From Enterococcus devriesei (GTDB lineage: Bacteria > Bacillota > Bacilli > Lactobacillales > Enterococcaceae), in contig NZ_JXKM01000001.1 of assembly GCF_001885905.1 (NCBI RefSeq), positions 186,001 through 250,000 on the forward strand: a DNA stretch of 64,000 nucleotides, written 5' to 3'. Both the position numbers and the translations under genes were made by a program. The notes under the pieces are model-generated. The model was not told the DNA's origin. It saw only the letters and a program-made list of their open reading frames with translations, and did not search any database. Positions 43,442 through 51,291 of the stretch are shown piece by piece. Position 1 is the stretch's first letter; each line of letters starts with the position of its first letter.

Positions 43442-44405
43442 ACTCTAATCCAATTAAATAATCATCGTCATTCATCGCTTCGACTTGGCCAAGTAGGTAG
43501 CCGTTGCCGACTTGTGAAAAGAAATCATGGTTGCTGGTTCCGGTCGAAATCCCGTTCATTACGATTGGATTGACATCATCGGCGGTGTCAGGGAATAGTG
43601 GGTCCATTCCGAGGTTCATCAAGGCTTTATTGGCGTTGTAGCGCAAGAAAGTTTTGACTTCTTCCGTCCAGCCGATTTCGTCATATAATTCTTCAGTATA
43701 ATGCTCTTCATTTTCGTACAATTCATACAATAAATCGTACATCCATTCTTTCAGACGTTCTTGCTCAGCTTCTGGTTGTTCATTGAAGCCACGTTGGAAT
43801 TTGTAACCGATATAAGTTCCATGAACCGATTCGTCACGAATGATTAATTTAATGATCTCCGCCACATTAGCTAATTTGTTATTACCTAAATAATACAGCG
43901 GCGTATAAAAACCAGAGTAGAATAGGAACGTCTCAAGAAATACACTAGCGATTTTCTTTTCTAAAGGTGTGCCATTTTTATAAATCTCATTAATTCGTTC
44001 CGCCTTTTTTTGTAAATACGGATTCGTATTTGTCCATTCAAAAATTTCATCAATTTCGGACTTTGTATTTAAGGTACTGAAGATCGATGAATAACTTTTG
44101 GCGTGGACTGATTCCATAAATTGGATATTGTTCAAGACGGCTTCTTCATGAGGCGTCCGAACGTCTTCTCGCAACTGATCCATACCGCTTTCTGATTGAA
44201 CAGTATCTAGTAGTGTCAATCCGCCGAAAACATGACCAACCACGGTGTGTTCCAGTGGTGATAATTTCCGCCAGTCATCTAAATCGTTTGACAACGGAAT
44301 ACGTGTATCCAACCAAAATTGCTCCGTTAATTTTTCCCACGTCGATTTATCGATGACGTCTTCGATTTCATTCCAGTTAATGGCTTCATAATACGTTTCT
44401 GCCAT
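43440..44405 (-). CDS. nrdF: Class Ib ribonucleotide reductase, small subunit
   Basis: 321 residues from MAETYYEAINWNEIED; AGGAGGAA lies 5-6 nt before this ATG. A longer in-frame start at 44519 runs through the palindromic repeat and was rejected. Carries the R2 ferritin-like metal ligands (LEHTVVGHVFGGLTLLD, EEAVLNNIQFMESVHAKSYSSI, IIRDESVHGTYIGYKFQ). Holds the dimanganese or diiron tyrosyl radical used by NrdE. nrdI, the flavodoxin that normally assembles the manganese form, is not in this operon. Confidence 0.95.
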   Translation of the reverse strand: MAETYYEAINWNEIEDVIDKSTWEKLTEQFWLDTRIPLSNDLDDWRKLSPLEHTVVGHVFGGLTLLDTVQSESGMDQLREDVRTPHEEAVLNNIQFMESVHAKSYSSIFSTLNTKSEIDEIFEWTNTNPYLQKKAERINEIYKNGTPLEKKIASVFLETFLFYSGFYTPLYYLGNNKLANVAEIIKLIIRDESVHGTYIGYKFQRGFNEQPEAEQERLKEWMYDLLYELYENEEHYTEELYDEIGWTEEVKTFLRYNANKALMNLGMDPLFPDTADDVNPIVMNGISTGTSNHDFFSQVGNGYLLGQVEAMNDDDYLIGLE

Positions 44406-44485
44406 GAAGATTCCTCCTAAGATAAGTATATAGTCACGCATAGCATTCCCTCTCAAGCAGAAGCTCAAGAGGGAATAGAAATTTA

Positions 44486-44604
44486 GATGTCCAGCTGCAC
44501 GGACTAGCTTCCTTAGCAATAAGCGAAAATTTTAATAAATGTGAAGAGCCTTTTTTTAAATTTTTCGTCCTATTGTTCGGAACCTAGACGAGTCCGTTCC
44601 GCTT
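44486..44604 (-). repeat. Dispersed palindromic element, copy C (between nrdE and nrdF)
   Basis: Shares GTCC-GCT-CACG-ACTAGCT and AGCAATAAGC with copy A, followed by arms around GCGAAAATTT and AAATTTTTCG and a TATTGTTC step. It continues with CTAGACGAGTCC, able to pair with GGACTAG. A separate 9-bp hairpin (ATTCCCTCT 44445-44453 / AGAGGGAAT 44468-44476) lies beside it. These structures may lower transcription from nrdE into nrdF. Confidence 0.65.
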
Positions 44605-44607
44605 TTC

Positions 44608-46767
44608 CTAGATCACACAGCTTTCACATTGATTCGAACCGATTTCTTCTGCATCGTCCGTAAAGGTCCGGACATAGTAGATCGATTTGCAGCCTTTGTA
44701 AAAGGCGTAGTTACGTAAGATGTTCAGGTCACGAGTCGTTTGTTTTGTTTCGGTTTTCCACTCGTACAAGCCCTCAGGAATCTCTGAACGCATAAATAGA
44801 GTTAAGCTCATACCTTGGTCAATGTGTTGTTGGGCCGTAGCATAGACATCGATTACTTTACGCATATCCATATCATAAGCAGACGTATAGTAAGGCAAAG
44901 TTTCATTGTTCAAGTAAGGTGCTGGATAATAAATTTTCCCGATTTTCTTTTCTTGCCGTTCTTCAATCAAGCGAGTGATTGGATGCAAGCTAGCACTCGT
45001 ATCGTTAATATAAGAGATCGATCCATTTGGCGCAACAGCTAAACGGTTTTGGTGATACAAGCCGTCTTTTTGAACAGCTGCTTTCAAATTTGCCCAATCT
45101 TCAGCAGAAGGGACGAAGATTTCTTTAAATATTTCTTTGACCTTGTCAGTTTTTGGTGCAAATTCGCCGGTCATGTATTTATCAAAATAAGAACCGTTGG
45201 CGTAATCAGATTTTTCAAAGTTATGGAAGACGGTCTTGCGTTCTTTCGCCATCGCGTTACTTTCCATTAAGGTCCAATAGTTTAACAACGTGAAATAAAC
45301 ATTGGTGAAGTCGATTGATTCTTCAGAACCATATTCCATCAAATGTTTGGCAAAGAAGCTGTGTAAGCCCATTGCACCAAGGCCGATGGTATGATTCAAG
45401 TGATTGCCGTTTTGAATTGAAGGTACTACTTCAATATCGGATTCATCAGTAACAAAAGTTAACGCCCGAGTCATCGTCCGAACTGATTGTCCAAAGTCAG
45501 GACTCTCCATTAAGTTAACGATGTTGGTAGAGCCTAGATTACAAGAAATATCCGTTCCTAATACATCGTACTCTTGACGGCCATTAATGGTAGAAGGCGT
45601 TTGTACTTGTAAAATTTCGGAACAAAGGTTACTCATCACGATCTTTCCATCGATTGGGTTGGCACGATTGGCGGTATCGATGTTGATGATATATGGATAA
45701 CCAGATTCTTGCTGCAATTTAGACAGTTCATTTTCTAAATCACGTGCACGAATTTTTTTCTTGCGAATATTAGGGTTCGCTACTAAATTATCATACTCTT
45801 TAGTGATGTCTACGTAAGAAAAGGGCACGCCGTATTCACGCTCAACTCCATAAGGGCTGAACAAATACATGTCTTCATTGTTACGGGCCAATTCATAAAA
45901 TTTATCCGGTACAGTTACACCAAGTGAAAGAGTCTTCACGCGAATTTTTTCATCGGCGTTTTCTTTTTTTGCTGATAAAAACATTTCAATATCAGGATGG
46001 AAGACATCTAAATAGACGACACCAGCACCTTGACGTTGACCAAGTTGGTTAGAATAAGAGAAACTGTCTTCGAATAATTTCATGACCGGTACAACCCCAC
46101 TGGCTGCACCATCATAACCTTTAATGGGGGCGCCAGCTTCGCGTAGATTAGAAAGATTGATTCCAACTCCACCGCCAATCCGAGACAGTTGAAGGGCTGA
46201 GTTAATCGAACGGCCGATGCTGTTCATATCATCGGTAACTTGGATCAAGAAACAAGAGACTAATTCGCCACGGCGTTTGCGTCCGGCATTTAAAAATGAA
46301 GGGGTTGCTGGTTGGTAACGTTGGTGGATCATTTCATCGGCTAAGGATAAGGCTAATTTTTCATCGCCATCCGCAAAATATAGCGCATTGAAGGCCACTC
46401 GATCTTCATAACTTTCTAAATACTCAGTGCCGTCATTACTTTTTAGAGCATACTGAGAATAAAACTTATAAGCCGCCATAAAAGATTTGAAGGTAAAATT
46501 CTGCTCCGCTAAATAAGCGTACAACTTCTCGATAAAAGCAGAGGTGTATTTTGCGATAAAGGCTTCTTCTAAAAAATCTTCTTCTATTAAATAGTCGATT
46601 TTTTCTTGCACGGAAGCAAATTTATGTGTATTTGGTTCAACATTCTCTTTAAAAAAAGCTGCTAACGCGTCTTTGTCTTTATTTAGTGGAATCTGTCCAT
46701 TGACTGGACGATTGATTTCATTGTTTAGCTTGAAGTAAGATACTTCACCGAGGTCTTTTAAACTCAT
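44608..46767 (-). CDS. nrdE: Class Ib ribonucleotide reductase, large subunit
   Basis: 719 residues, usual NrdE length. Short N-terminus without the allosteric ATP cone of class Ia. Active-site elements: GRRKRGELVSCFL (first redox cysteine), NLCSEILQ and NLGSTNIVNL (radical cysteine region NLCSE), RLAVAPNGSISYI, and the C-terminal CESCVI shuttle cysteines. Reduces ribonucleoside diphosphates with electrons from NrdH. Weak ribosome site (AAAGATG). 271 bp separates it from nrdH. Confidence 0.96.
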   Translation of the reverse strand: MSLKDLGEVSYFKLNNEINRPVNGQIPLNKDKDALAAFFKENVEPNTHKFASVQEKIDYLIEEDFLEEAFIAKYTSAFIEKLYAYLAEQNFTFKSFMAAYKFYSQYALKSNDGTEYLESYEDRVAFNALYFADGDEKLALSLADEMIHQRYQPATPSFLNAGRKRRGELVSCFLIQVTDDMNSIGRSINSALQLSRIGGGVGINLSNLREAGAPIKGYDGAASGVVPVMKLFEDSFSYSNQLGQRQGAGVVYLDVFHPDIEMFLSAKKENADEKIRVKTLSLGVTVPDKFYELARNNEDMYLFSPYGVEREYGVPFSYVDITKEYDNLVANPNIRKKKIRARDLENELSKLQQESGYPYIINIDTANRANPIDGKIVMSNLCSEILQVQTPSTINGRQEYDVLGTDISCNLGSTNIVNLMESPDFGQSVRTMTRALTFVTDESDIEVVPSIQNGNHLNHTIGLGAMGLHSFFAKHLMEYGSEESIDFTNVYFTLLNYWTLMESNAMAKERKTVFHNFEKSDYANGSYFDKYMTGEFAPKTDKVKEIFKEIFVPSAEDWANLKAAVQKDGLYHQNRLAVAPNGSISYINDTSASLHPITRLIEERQEKKIGKIYYPAPYLNNETLPYYTSAYDMDMRKVIDVYATAQQHIDQGMSLTLFMRSEIPEGLYEWKTETKQTTRDLNILRNYAFYKGCKSIYYVRTFTDDAEEIGSNQCESCVI

Positions 46768-46798
46768 TTCGTCACATCTTTCTATTTTATCTTTTGCT

Positions 46799-46986
46799 AT
46801 TCATGTTTGGCTTCACGAACGAGATTTTTCAGTCTTGGTCTTCGGCTAATCCCAATTTAGGAAACTCGTTTTTCAAAAAAACGCGAAAAATGAGTTTGAT
46901 TGTCATAGCGCCAACCAGTCTATTAATCACGCTAAAGCGCGGAATGGAGCTGGTAAAAAGCTGAAGGCGTTCGCTTCCGCCTCTTT
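46799..46986 (-). repeat. Dispersed palindromic element, copy B (between nrdH and nrdE)
   Basis: Begins ATTCATGTTTGGCTTCACGA and ends with GGTAAAAAGCTGA-GGCGTTCGC, both shared with copy A. The middle hairpin has arms ACTCGTTTTTC and GAAAAATGAGT, different in sequence from copy A but again self-complementary, followed by the common TGATTGTC. The arms differ yet still pair, which points to selection for structure. Fills most of the 46768-47038 gap. Confidence 0.75.
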
Positions 46987-46994
46987 TCTATCTA

Positions 46995-47036
46995 TAAAAG
47001 AAGAAAACTTTGCAATCGTGGGACCGCAAAGTTTCG
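46995..47036 (-). terminator. Terminator-like hairpin after nrdH
   Basis: On the minus strand AAACTTTGC and GCAAAGTTT (47005-47013 and 47026-47034) form a 9-bp stem followed by TCTTCTTTT. Probably gives partial termination, so that nrdH mRNA exceeds nrdEF mRNA. Confidence 0.65.
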
Positions 47037-47038
47037 AG

Positions 47039-47257
47039 TTAGGCTAATGCTTTCAATTGATCTGGACGGAAACCGATGATGGCTTGCTGTCCGCCGAAAA
47101 TAACTGGGACACTTTGGAAACCTTGATCTTTTAAAAAACCTATTGCTTCGGGTTCATTGTCGATATTGACTTCTTCAAATGAAATTTGGTTCTCAGTTAA
47201 ATAACGTTTTGTCATCTTGCACTGCATGCAATTATTTTTAGAATAGACTTTTACCAT
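47039..47257 (-). CDS. nrdH: Glutaredoxin-like redoxin NrdH
   Basis: 72 residues with the NrdH active site NNCMQCKMTKR (CxxC near residues 11-14) and the C-terminal GFRPDQL segment conserved in NrdH. Thioredoxin-fold electron donor for the NrdEF reductase, itself reduced by thioredoxin reductase. GGGAGGTAG ribosome site. First gene of the nrd unit, under the NrdR-box promoter. Confidence 0.94.
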   Translation of the reverse strand: MVKVYSKNNCMQCKMTKRYLTENQISFEEVNIDNEPEAIGFLKDQGFQSVPVIFGGQQAIIGFRPDQLKALA

Positions 47258-47288
47258 AAGACTACCTCCCTTGATTTCTACAATTACT

Positions 47289-47370
47289 AGTATAAAAGAT
47301 GTGGGCTAAAAGTCAACGGTTAAACACCATATATTGTGTTGGTCAAATGTTGGTATACTACGTTTTGTGT
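47289..47370 (-). promoter_or_regulatory. nrd promoter with two NrdR boxes
   Basis: Minus-strand promoter TTGACT (47311-47316), 16-nt spacer, TATACT (47289-47294). Upstream of the -35, ACACCATATATTGTGT (47324-47339) is close to the NrdR consensus ACACTATATATAGTGT. A weaker ATACTACGTTTTGTGT (47355-47370) begins exactly 31 bp further on. Two boxes about three helical turns apart are typical of NrdR repression of ribonucleotide reductase genes. Confidence 0.88.
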
Positions 47371-47558
47371 TTTTTGCAAAAACCTTGAAAGCAGACTGTT
47401 TCAAAGGAAAATACCGTTGTGGAATTGAAAAAAGCAATCAACGATGTTTTTTTTCGAGGAAAAAGTTTTTTTAATAACTAATAAATAGCTTTAAAATCAA
47501 ATGAATCAGTGATTGTCAAACAAACTGCTCGCCAAACTAGAAAATCTTCGACCAATTA

Positions 47559-47605
47559 TTGACTTTGTTGCCAAATGAAGCTATTCTTAGTGAGAAAGAT
47601 TCTCA
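47559..47605 (+). promoter_or_regulatory. feo promoter with Fur-like box
   Basis: TTGACT (47559-47564), 17-nt spacer, TATTCT (47582-47587). TGAGAAAGATTCTCA (47591-47605) is a 7-1-7 inverted repeat of the Fur type just after the -10 box, so repression by iron is expected. A DtxR-type regulator is an alternative reader. The rest of 47371-47558 holds no gene. Confidence 0.8.
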
Positions 47606-47633
47606 TTATTGATTAGAGTTAGGTGGAGGGTAT

Positions 47634-48104
47634 ATGACGACTTTAGCAGATGTTTCGTTGAACCAAGTAGTTCAAATTGATGAAATGGCACTAGATAATG
47701 ATCTAAAGCACCGCATGCAAGATCTAGGTATGATTGTGGGTTCGAAGGTTGCGGTTGTAAATCATTCTGGCGATAACGGGATTATTCTGCTACACAATAC
47801 CCGCTTAGCCTTATCTCAATCTTTATTAAAGAAAATACTTGTGAAAGACCTAACGGAAGCTCAGCAATCGTGGATCTCACTTGACCAATTGAAGGTTGGG
47901 GAACAAGGAACTGTTGTGAATGTTCATGGCAGCGGCGCAATTAAACGGCGCTTAATGGACATGGGCTTGACGAAAGGAACGGAGATCAAGGTTGTAAAAT
48001 TAGCTCCTTTAGGCGATCCGATGGAATTACGGATCCGCGGATATGAATTAAGTTTACGGAAAAATGAATCAGAGATGATTGTTGTCGCGAAGGAGGCGGA
48101 ATAG
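47634..48104 (+). CDS. feoA: Ferrous iron transport protein FeoA, two-domain form
   Basis: 156 residues, twice the usual 75-80, because it has two FeoA (SH3-like) domains in tandem: residues 1-72 (MQDLGMIVGSKVAVV) and 78-156 (LMDMGLTKGTEIKVVKLAPLGDPMELRIRGYELSLRK). The second copy is nearer the consensus. FeoA is thought to regulate the GTPase or assembly of FeoB, whose gene starts at the next base after the stop. Confidence 0.92.
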   Translation: MTTLADVSLNQVVQIDEMALDNDLKHRMQDLGMIVGSKVAVVNHSGDNGIILLHNTRLALSQSLLKKILVKDLTEAQQSWISLDQLKVGEQGTVVNVHGSGAIKRRLMDMGLTKGTEIKVVKLAPLGDPMELRIRGYELSLRKNESEMIVVAKEAE

Positions 48105-50267
48105 ATGGCAAAAGTCCATATTGCATTGGCGGGGAATCCTAACAGCGGGAAGACCAGCACCTTTAACGTCTTAACTGGAACGAATCAATTTGTCGGCAAT
48201 TGGCCAGGGGTAACAGTAGAGCGCAAAGAAGGTATCTACAAAAAGAATTCTGATGTTACTATCGATGATCTGCCAGGTATTTATTCATTGTCACCTTATT
48301 CGCCAGAAGAAGTAGTGGCTCGGGATTATTTACTATCTGGGACGCCCAATGCCATCATTAATATTATTGACGGGACCAATCTTGAACGCAATCTTTATTT
48401 GACGACGCAATTGATCGAGACCGGTATTCCAGTCGTTGTAGCAGTCAACATGATGGATATCATCAAAAAAAGTGGCAAGCAAATCAATTTGGAAAAACTT
48501 TCTTATGCCTTAGGGGTGCCCGTAGTGGGAATCAGCGCATTAAAAAATTGGGGCATTGATAAAGCTGTTAATGAGGCGTTGCATTTAATCAAAAAAGGTG
48601 TCGAAGAAGTTAATTTCCCGCACTATGATAAGAAGCTGGAAGCAGCACTTAGCGAGATTGAAGAAGTTTTAGGCAGTACCGTGTTGGAAAAATACAGCCG
48701 CTGGTATAGCCTAAAATTATTTGAGCGAGACGAACGAGCACAAAAAGAATTAGATTTAAGTTCAATCCAGCAGAAGGACTTAGCGGAGATTACTAAGATC
48801 ACGGAAAAGATCTTCGGTGAGGATGCTGAAAGCCTAGTCATCAACGAACGTTATAATTTTATTACCGATTTAAAAACATTATGCGTAGTGGACGAGGATC
48901 AATTTAAATTATCTCTTTCAGATAAAATCGACCGAGTCGTAACGAATCGTTTCCTAGCGTTGCCAATTTTTATGTTGGTGATGTGGTTGATTTATTATAT
49001 TGCGATTCAGACGGTTGGAGCGATGGGAACGGATTGGGTGAATGACAATCTCTTCGGCGATATCGTACCTAATTTTGTCGGCTCTACCTTACAGTCATGG
49101 CATGTGGCTGGTTGGATGCAAAGCTTAATCTTAGATGGAATCATTGCCGGTGTCGGAGCCGTATTAGGCTTCTTGCCGCAATTGATGGTGTTGTTCCTTT
49201 GTTTGGCATTATTGGAAGACTGCGGCTATATGGCGCGAATCGCTTTTGTAATGGACCGGATCTTTCGCAAGTTCGGCTTGTCAGGTAAATCTTTTATCCC
49301 GATGCTGATTGCCACTGGTTGTGGTGTGCCGGGTGTGATGGCAAGTCGCACGATCGAGAATGAAAAGGATCGGCGAATGACGGCGATGCTGACGACCTTT
49401 ATGCCGTGTTCGGCAAAGTTGCCAATCATTGCGCTAGTAGCTGGAGCCTTTTTCCCAAATAGTAGTTGGGTAGCCCCATCGGCTTATTTTATTGGTATGG
49501 GAGCGATTGTTTTATCGGGAATCGCTTTGAAGAAAACCAAACTTTTTGCTGGTGACCCATCGCCCTTTATTATGGAATTGCCGCTGTATCATATGCCTAG
49601 AATCGGTAATACGATCCGTTATACGTATGATCACAGTAAAGCCTTTATTAAACGGGCTGGGACGATCATCTTTGTTTCTAGTATCGTGATCTGGTTTATT
49701 TCCAGCTATAATTTCTCCTTACAATCAGTCAATGAAAATGACAGTATTTTAGCGGCTTTAGGTGGGTTGATCGCGCCGATTTTTGCGCCATTAGGTTGGG
49801 GTGATTGGCGGGGAGCAGTTGCCGCGATCACTGGTTTAGTAGCCAAGGAAAATGTTATCGGAACCTTTGGGATTTTATATCGGCATGCCGAAGTAGCGGA
49901 AGACGGAGTAGAAATTTGGAAGTCCTTGCAAGCGGCCTATACACCTGTCGCTGGCTATTCTTTCTTAGTCTTTAATTTATTGTGCGCGCCATGTTTTGCT
50001 GCGATGGGTGCGATCCATCGTGAAATGGGCGATATCAAATGGACTTGGCGGGCGATTGGCTACCAATGTGGCTTGGCCTACGTGGTTAGTTTTATTATTT
50101 ACCAAATCGGTCATGTAGTCTTTGAAGGCGGAGCACTTGGCGTTGGCTTTATCCTTGCAATCGGTTTGATTGTCGCAATGCTGTACTTCATCTTGAGAAA
50201 ACCAGTGAAACAATCACCGACGATTACGATTGAAGAAATCAAAGAGGTGAAAGAATGGCAACTATAA
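48105..50267 (+). CDS. feoB: Ferrous iron transporter FeoB
   Basis: 720 residues. N-terminal G domain with GNPNSGKTSTF (G1), DLPGIYSLSPYS (G3) and VVAVNMMD (G4), then a GDI helical region (about 165-270), then a membrane domain with the two Gate motifs (CGYMARIAFVMDRIFRKFGLSGKSFIPMLIATGCGVPG; AWRGAVAA-type GDWRGAVAAITGLVAKENVIGT). Imports Fe2+ across the membrane. No gap to feoA. Overlaps the next small gene by 13 bp. Confidence 0.96.
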   Translation: MAKVHIALAGNPNSGKTSTFNVLTGTNQFVGNWPGVTVERKEGIYKKNSDVTIDDLPGIYSLSPYSPEEVVARDYLLSGTPNAIINIIDGTNLERNLYLTTQLIETGIPVVVAVNMMDIIKKSGKQINLEKLSYALGVPVVGISALKNWGIDKAVNEALHLIKKGVEEVNFPHYDKKLEAALSEIEEVLGSTVLEKYSRWYSLKLFERDERAQKELDLSSIQQKDLAEITKITEKIFGEDAESLVINERYNFITDLKTLCVVDEDQFKLSLSDKIDRVVTNRFLALPIFMLVMWLIYYIAIQTVGAMGTDWVNDNLFGDIVPNFVGSTLQSWHVAGWMQSLILDGIIAGVGAVLGFLPQLMVLFLCLALLEDCGYMARIAFVMDRIFRKFGLSGKSFIPMLIATGCGVPGVMASRTIENEKDRRMTAMLTTFMPCSAKLPIIALVAGAFFPNSSWVAPSAYFIGMGAIVLSGIALKKTKLFAGDPSPFIMELPLYHMPRIGNTIRYTYDHSKAFIKRAGTIIFVSSIVIWFISSYNFSLQSVNENDSILAALGGLIAPIFAPLGWGDWRGAVAAITGLVAKENVIGTFGILYRHAEVAEDGVEIWKSLQAAYTPVAGYSFLVFNLLCAPCFAAMGAIHREMGDIKWTWRAIGYQCGLAYVVSFIIYQIGHVVFEGGALGVGFILAIGLIVAMLYFILRKPVKQSPTITIEEIKEVKEWQL

Positions 50268-50389
50268 TTTTAAGCGTCTTAATCTTTGGCGGGGCCGGAG
50301 TGGTTATTTATCGCAGGATCAAAAATGGCAGCTCCTGTGAAGATTGCGAATGCGGCTGTCCAGTCAAAGAAGAGCAGAATAAAGAATAA
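50255..50389 (+). CDS. FeoB-associated cysteine-rich membrane protein
   Basis: A 44-residue protein. One membrane helix at residues 2-18 (MATIILSVLIFGGAGVVIY), then basic residues, then a cysteine cluster CEDCECGC (four Cys within eight residues), then a charged tail. Matches the small FeoB-associated Cys-rich family found after feoB in Firmicutes, where it may take the place of FeoC; the role is unproven. Overlaps the feoB end, and GAGGTGAAAGA supplies the ribosome site. Confidence 0.85.
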   Translation: MATIILSVLIFGGAGVVIYRRIKNGSSCEDCECGCPVKEEQNKE

Positions 50390-50393
50390 AATC

Positions 50394-50441
50394 AAACACC
50401 GACTTTTAAAGCAGATTGCTTTAGAGTCGGTGTTTTTGCGT
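50394..50441 (+). terminator. Rho-independent terminator of the feo operon
   Basis: Stem AAACACCGACT...AGTCGGTGTTT with inner pairs AAAGC / GCTTT, then T5. Confidence 0.92.
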
Positions 50442-50466
50442 TTTTAAAAAAAGTTCAACATAATTG

Positions 50467-50525
50467 TTGACAATAGTTCGGCACCGAACTATAATAGCAA
50501 ACGAAATGAAGTTAGGTACCGAACT
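50467..50525 (+). promoter_or_regulatory. marR promoter with twin operators
   Basis: Full-consensus promoter TTGACA (50467-50472), 17 nt, TATAAT (50490-50495). The spacer is filled by the perfect palindrome AGTTCGGCACCGAACT (50475-50490). A second, imperfect copy AGTTAGGTACCGAACT lies at 50510-50525, 35 bp away. The arrangement suggests tight self-repression by the MarR protein encoded next. Confidence 0.88.
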
Positions 50526-50556
50526 TTAAATGGAAAAGATGAAGGAGTGCTTGATA

Positions 50557-51258
50557 ATGAGTGATTTTACGAAAGATTTGATGCGACAATTACGTTTTAT
50601 TAGTTCAGCTAGTAATGCGTTCATGAGTAAACGACAAAAATTAAATGGGCAGCAACGTGTCTTAGCCGTTTTGGCAAAAGAAGACGGATTAATTCAAAGC
50701 CAATTAGCCGAGATTTTAGATATTCGTCCTAGTTCACTGGCGGAATTGATGAAAAAAATGGAAAAAAGTGGGGATGTTCTGCGGAAAGAAGAAGAGCAGG
50801 ACAAACGCATCAAACGTGTTTTCTTAACACAACAGGGCCAACAAAAAGCGCAGAAATTTAGTCATGTTAGTGAAGACATGAGTGAAGCTTTTTTTGCCGG
50901 TTTAACAGAAGAAGAGCAGGAAAATTTCAGTGCCTACATGCAAAAGATTTCAGCTGGCTGGCAAGAAGAATTTCAAAAGCAAGCGGGGCGCTTCGTTGAT
51001 CCAATGGATCGTTTACGGCAGATGCAGGCAATGCGTGAACAATTTGCGGAAAATTGGCAGGAAGACTGGCGAAATCTTTCGCGGGAAGAGCAGCACCGAA
51101 TGCGTAATCAAATGAAGCGAGAAATGCGCAAGGCTTCTCGTGATTTTTCAAGAGACTTCAAACATGATTTTCGTCAGGATTTCTGGGGGAGCCGTGATTT
51201 TCCCGAAACACCAGATGAAAAGCAAACAACTAAAGAGACAGAATGGGAAGATTTTTAG
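50557..51258 (+). CDS. MarR family transcriptional regulator
   Basis: 233 residues from ATG 50557 (9 nt after AAGGAG). Winged helix at about 25-110: QSQLAEILDIRPSSLAELMKKMEKSGDVLRKEEEQDKRIKRVFLTQQG, with the wing DKRIKRV. The C-terminal 90 residues, longer than in most MarR proteins (about 150 residues), are highly charged with many Arg, Asp, Phe and Gln (RDFSRDFKHDFRQDF) and probably coiled or disordered. Likely represses itself and the ABC exporter gene 33 bp downstream. The ligand is unknown. Confidence 0.9.
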   Translation: MSDFTKDLMRQLRFISSASNAFMSKRQKLNGQQRVLAVLAKEDGLIQSQLAEILDIRPSSLAELMKKMEKSGDVLRKEEEQDKRIKRVFLTQQGQQKAQKFSHVSEDMSEAFFAGLTEEEQENFSAYMQKISAGWQEEFQKQAGRFVDPMDRLRQMQAMREQFAENWQEDWRNLSREEQHRMRNQMKREMRKASRDFSRDFKHDFRQDFWGSRDFPETPDEKQTTKETEWEDF

Positions 51259-51291
51259 CAAAAAATTTTGCTAAAAGAGGAGGAATCGCAC

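Noticed and set aside
44406-44519. N-terminal extension of NrdF by 38 residues
   Set aside because: It crosses the palindromic repeat and a hairpin. The ATG at 44405 has a strong AGGAGGA site and gives the normal NrdF start.
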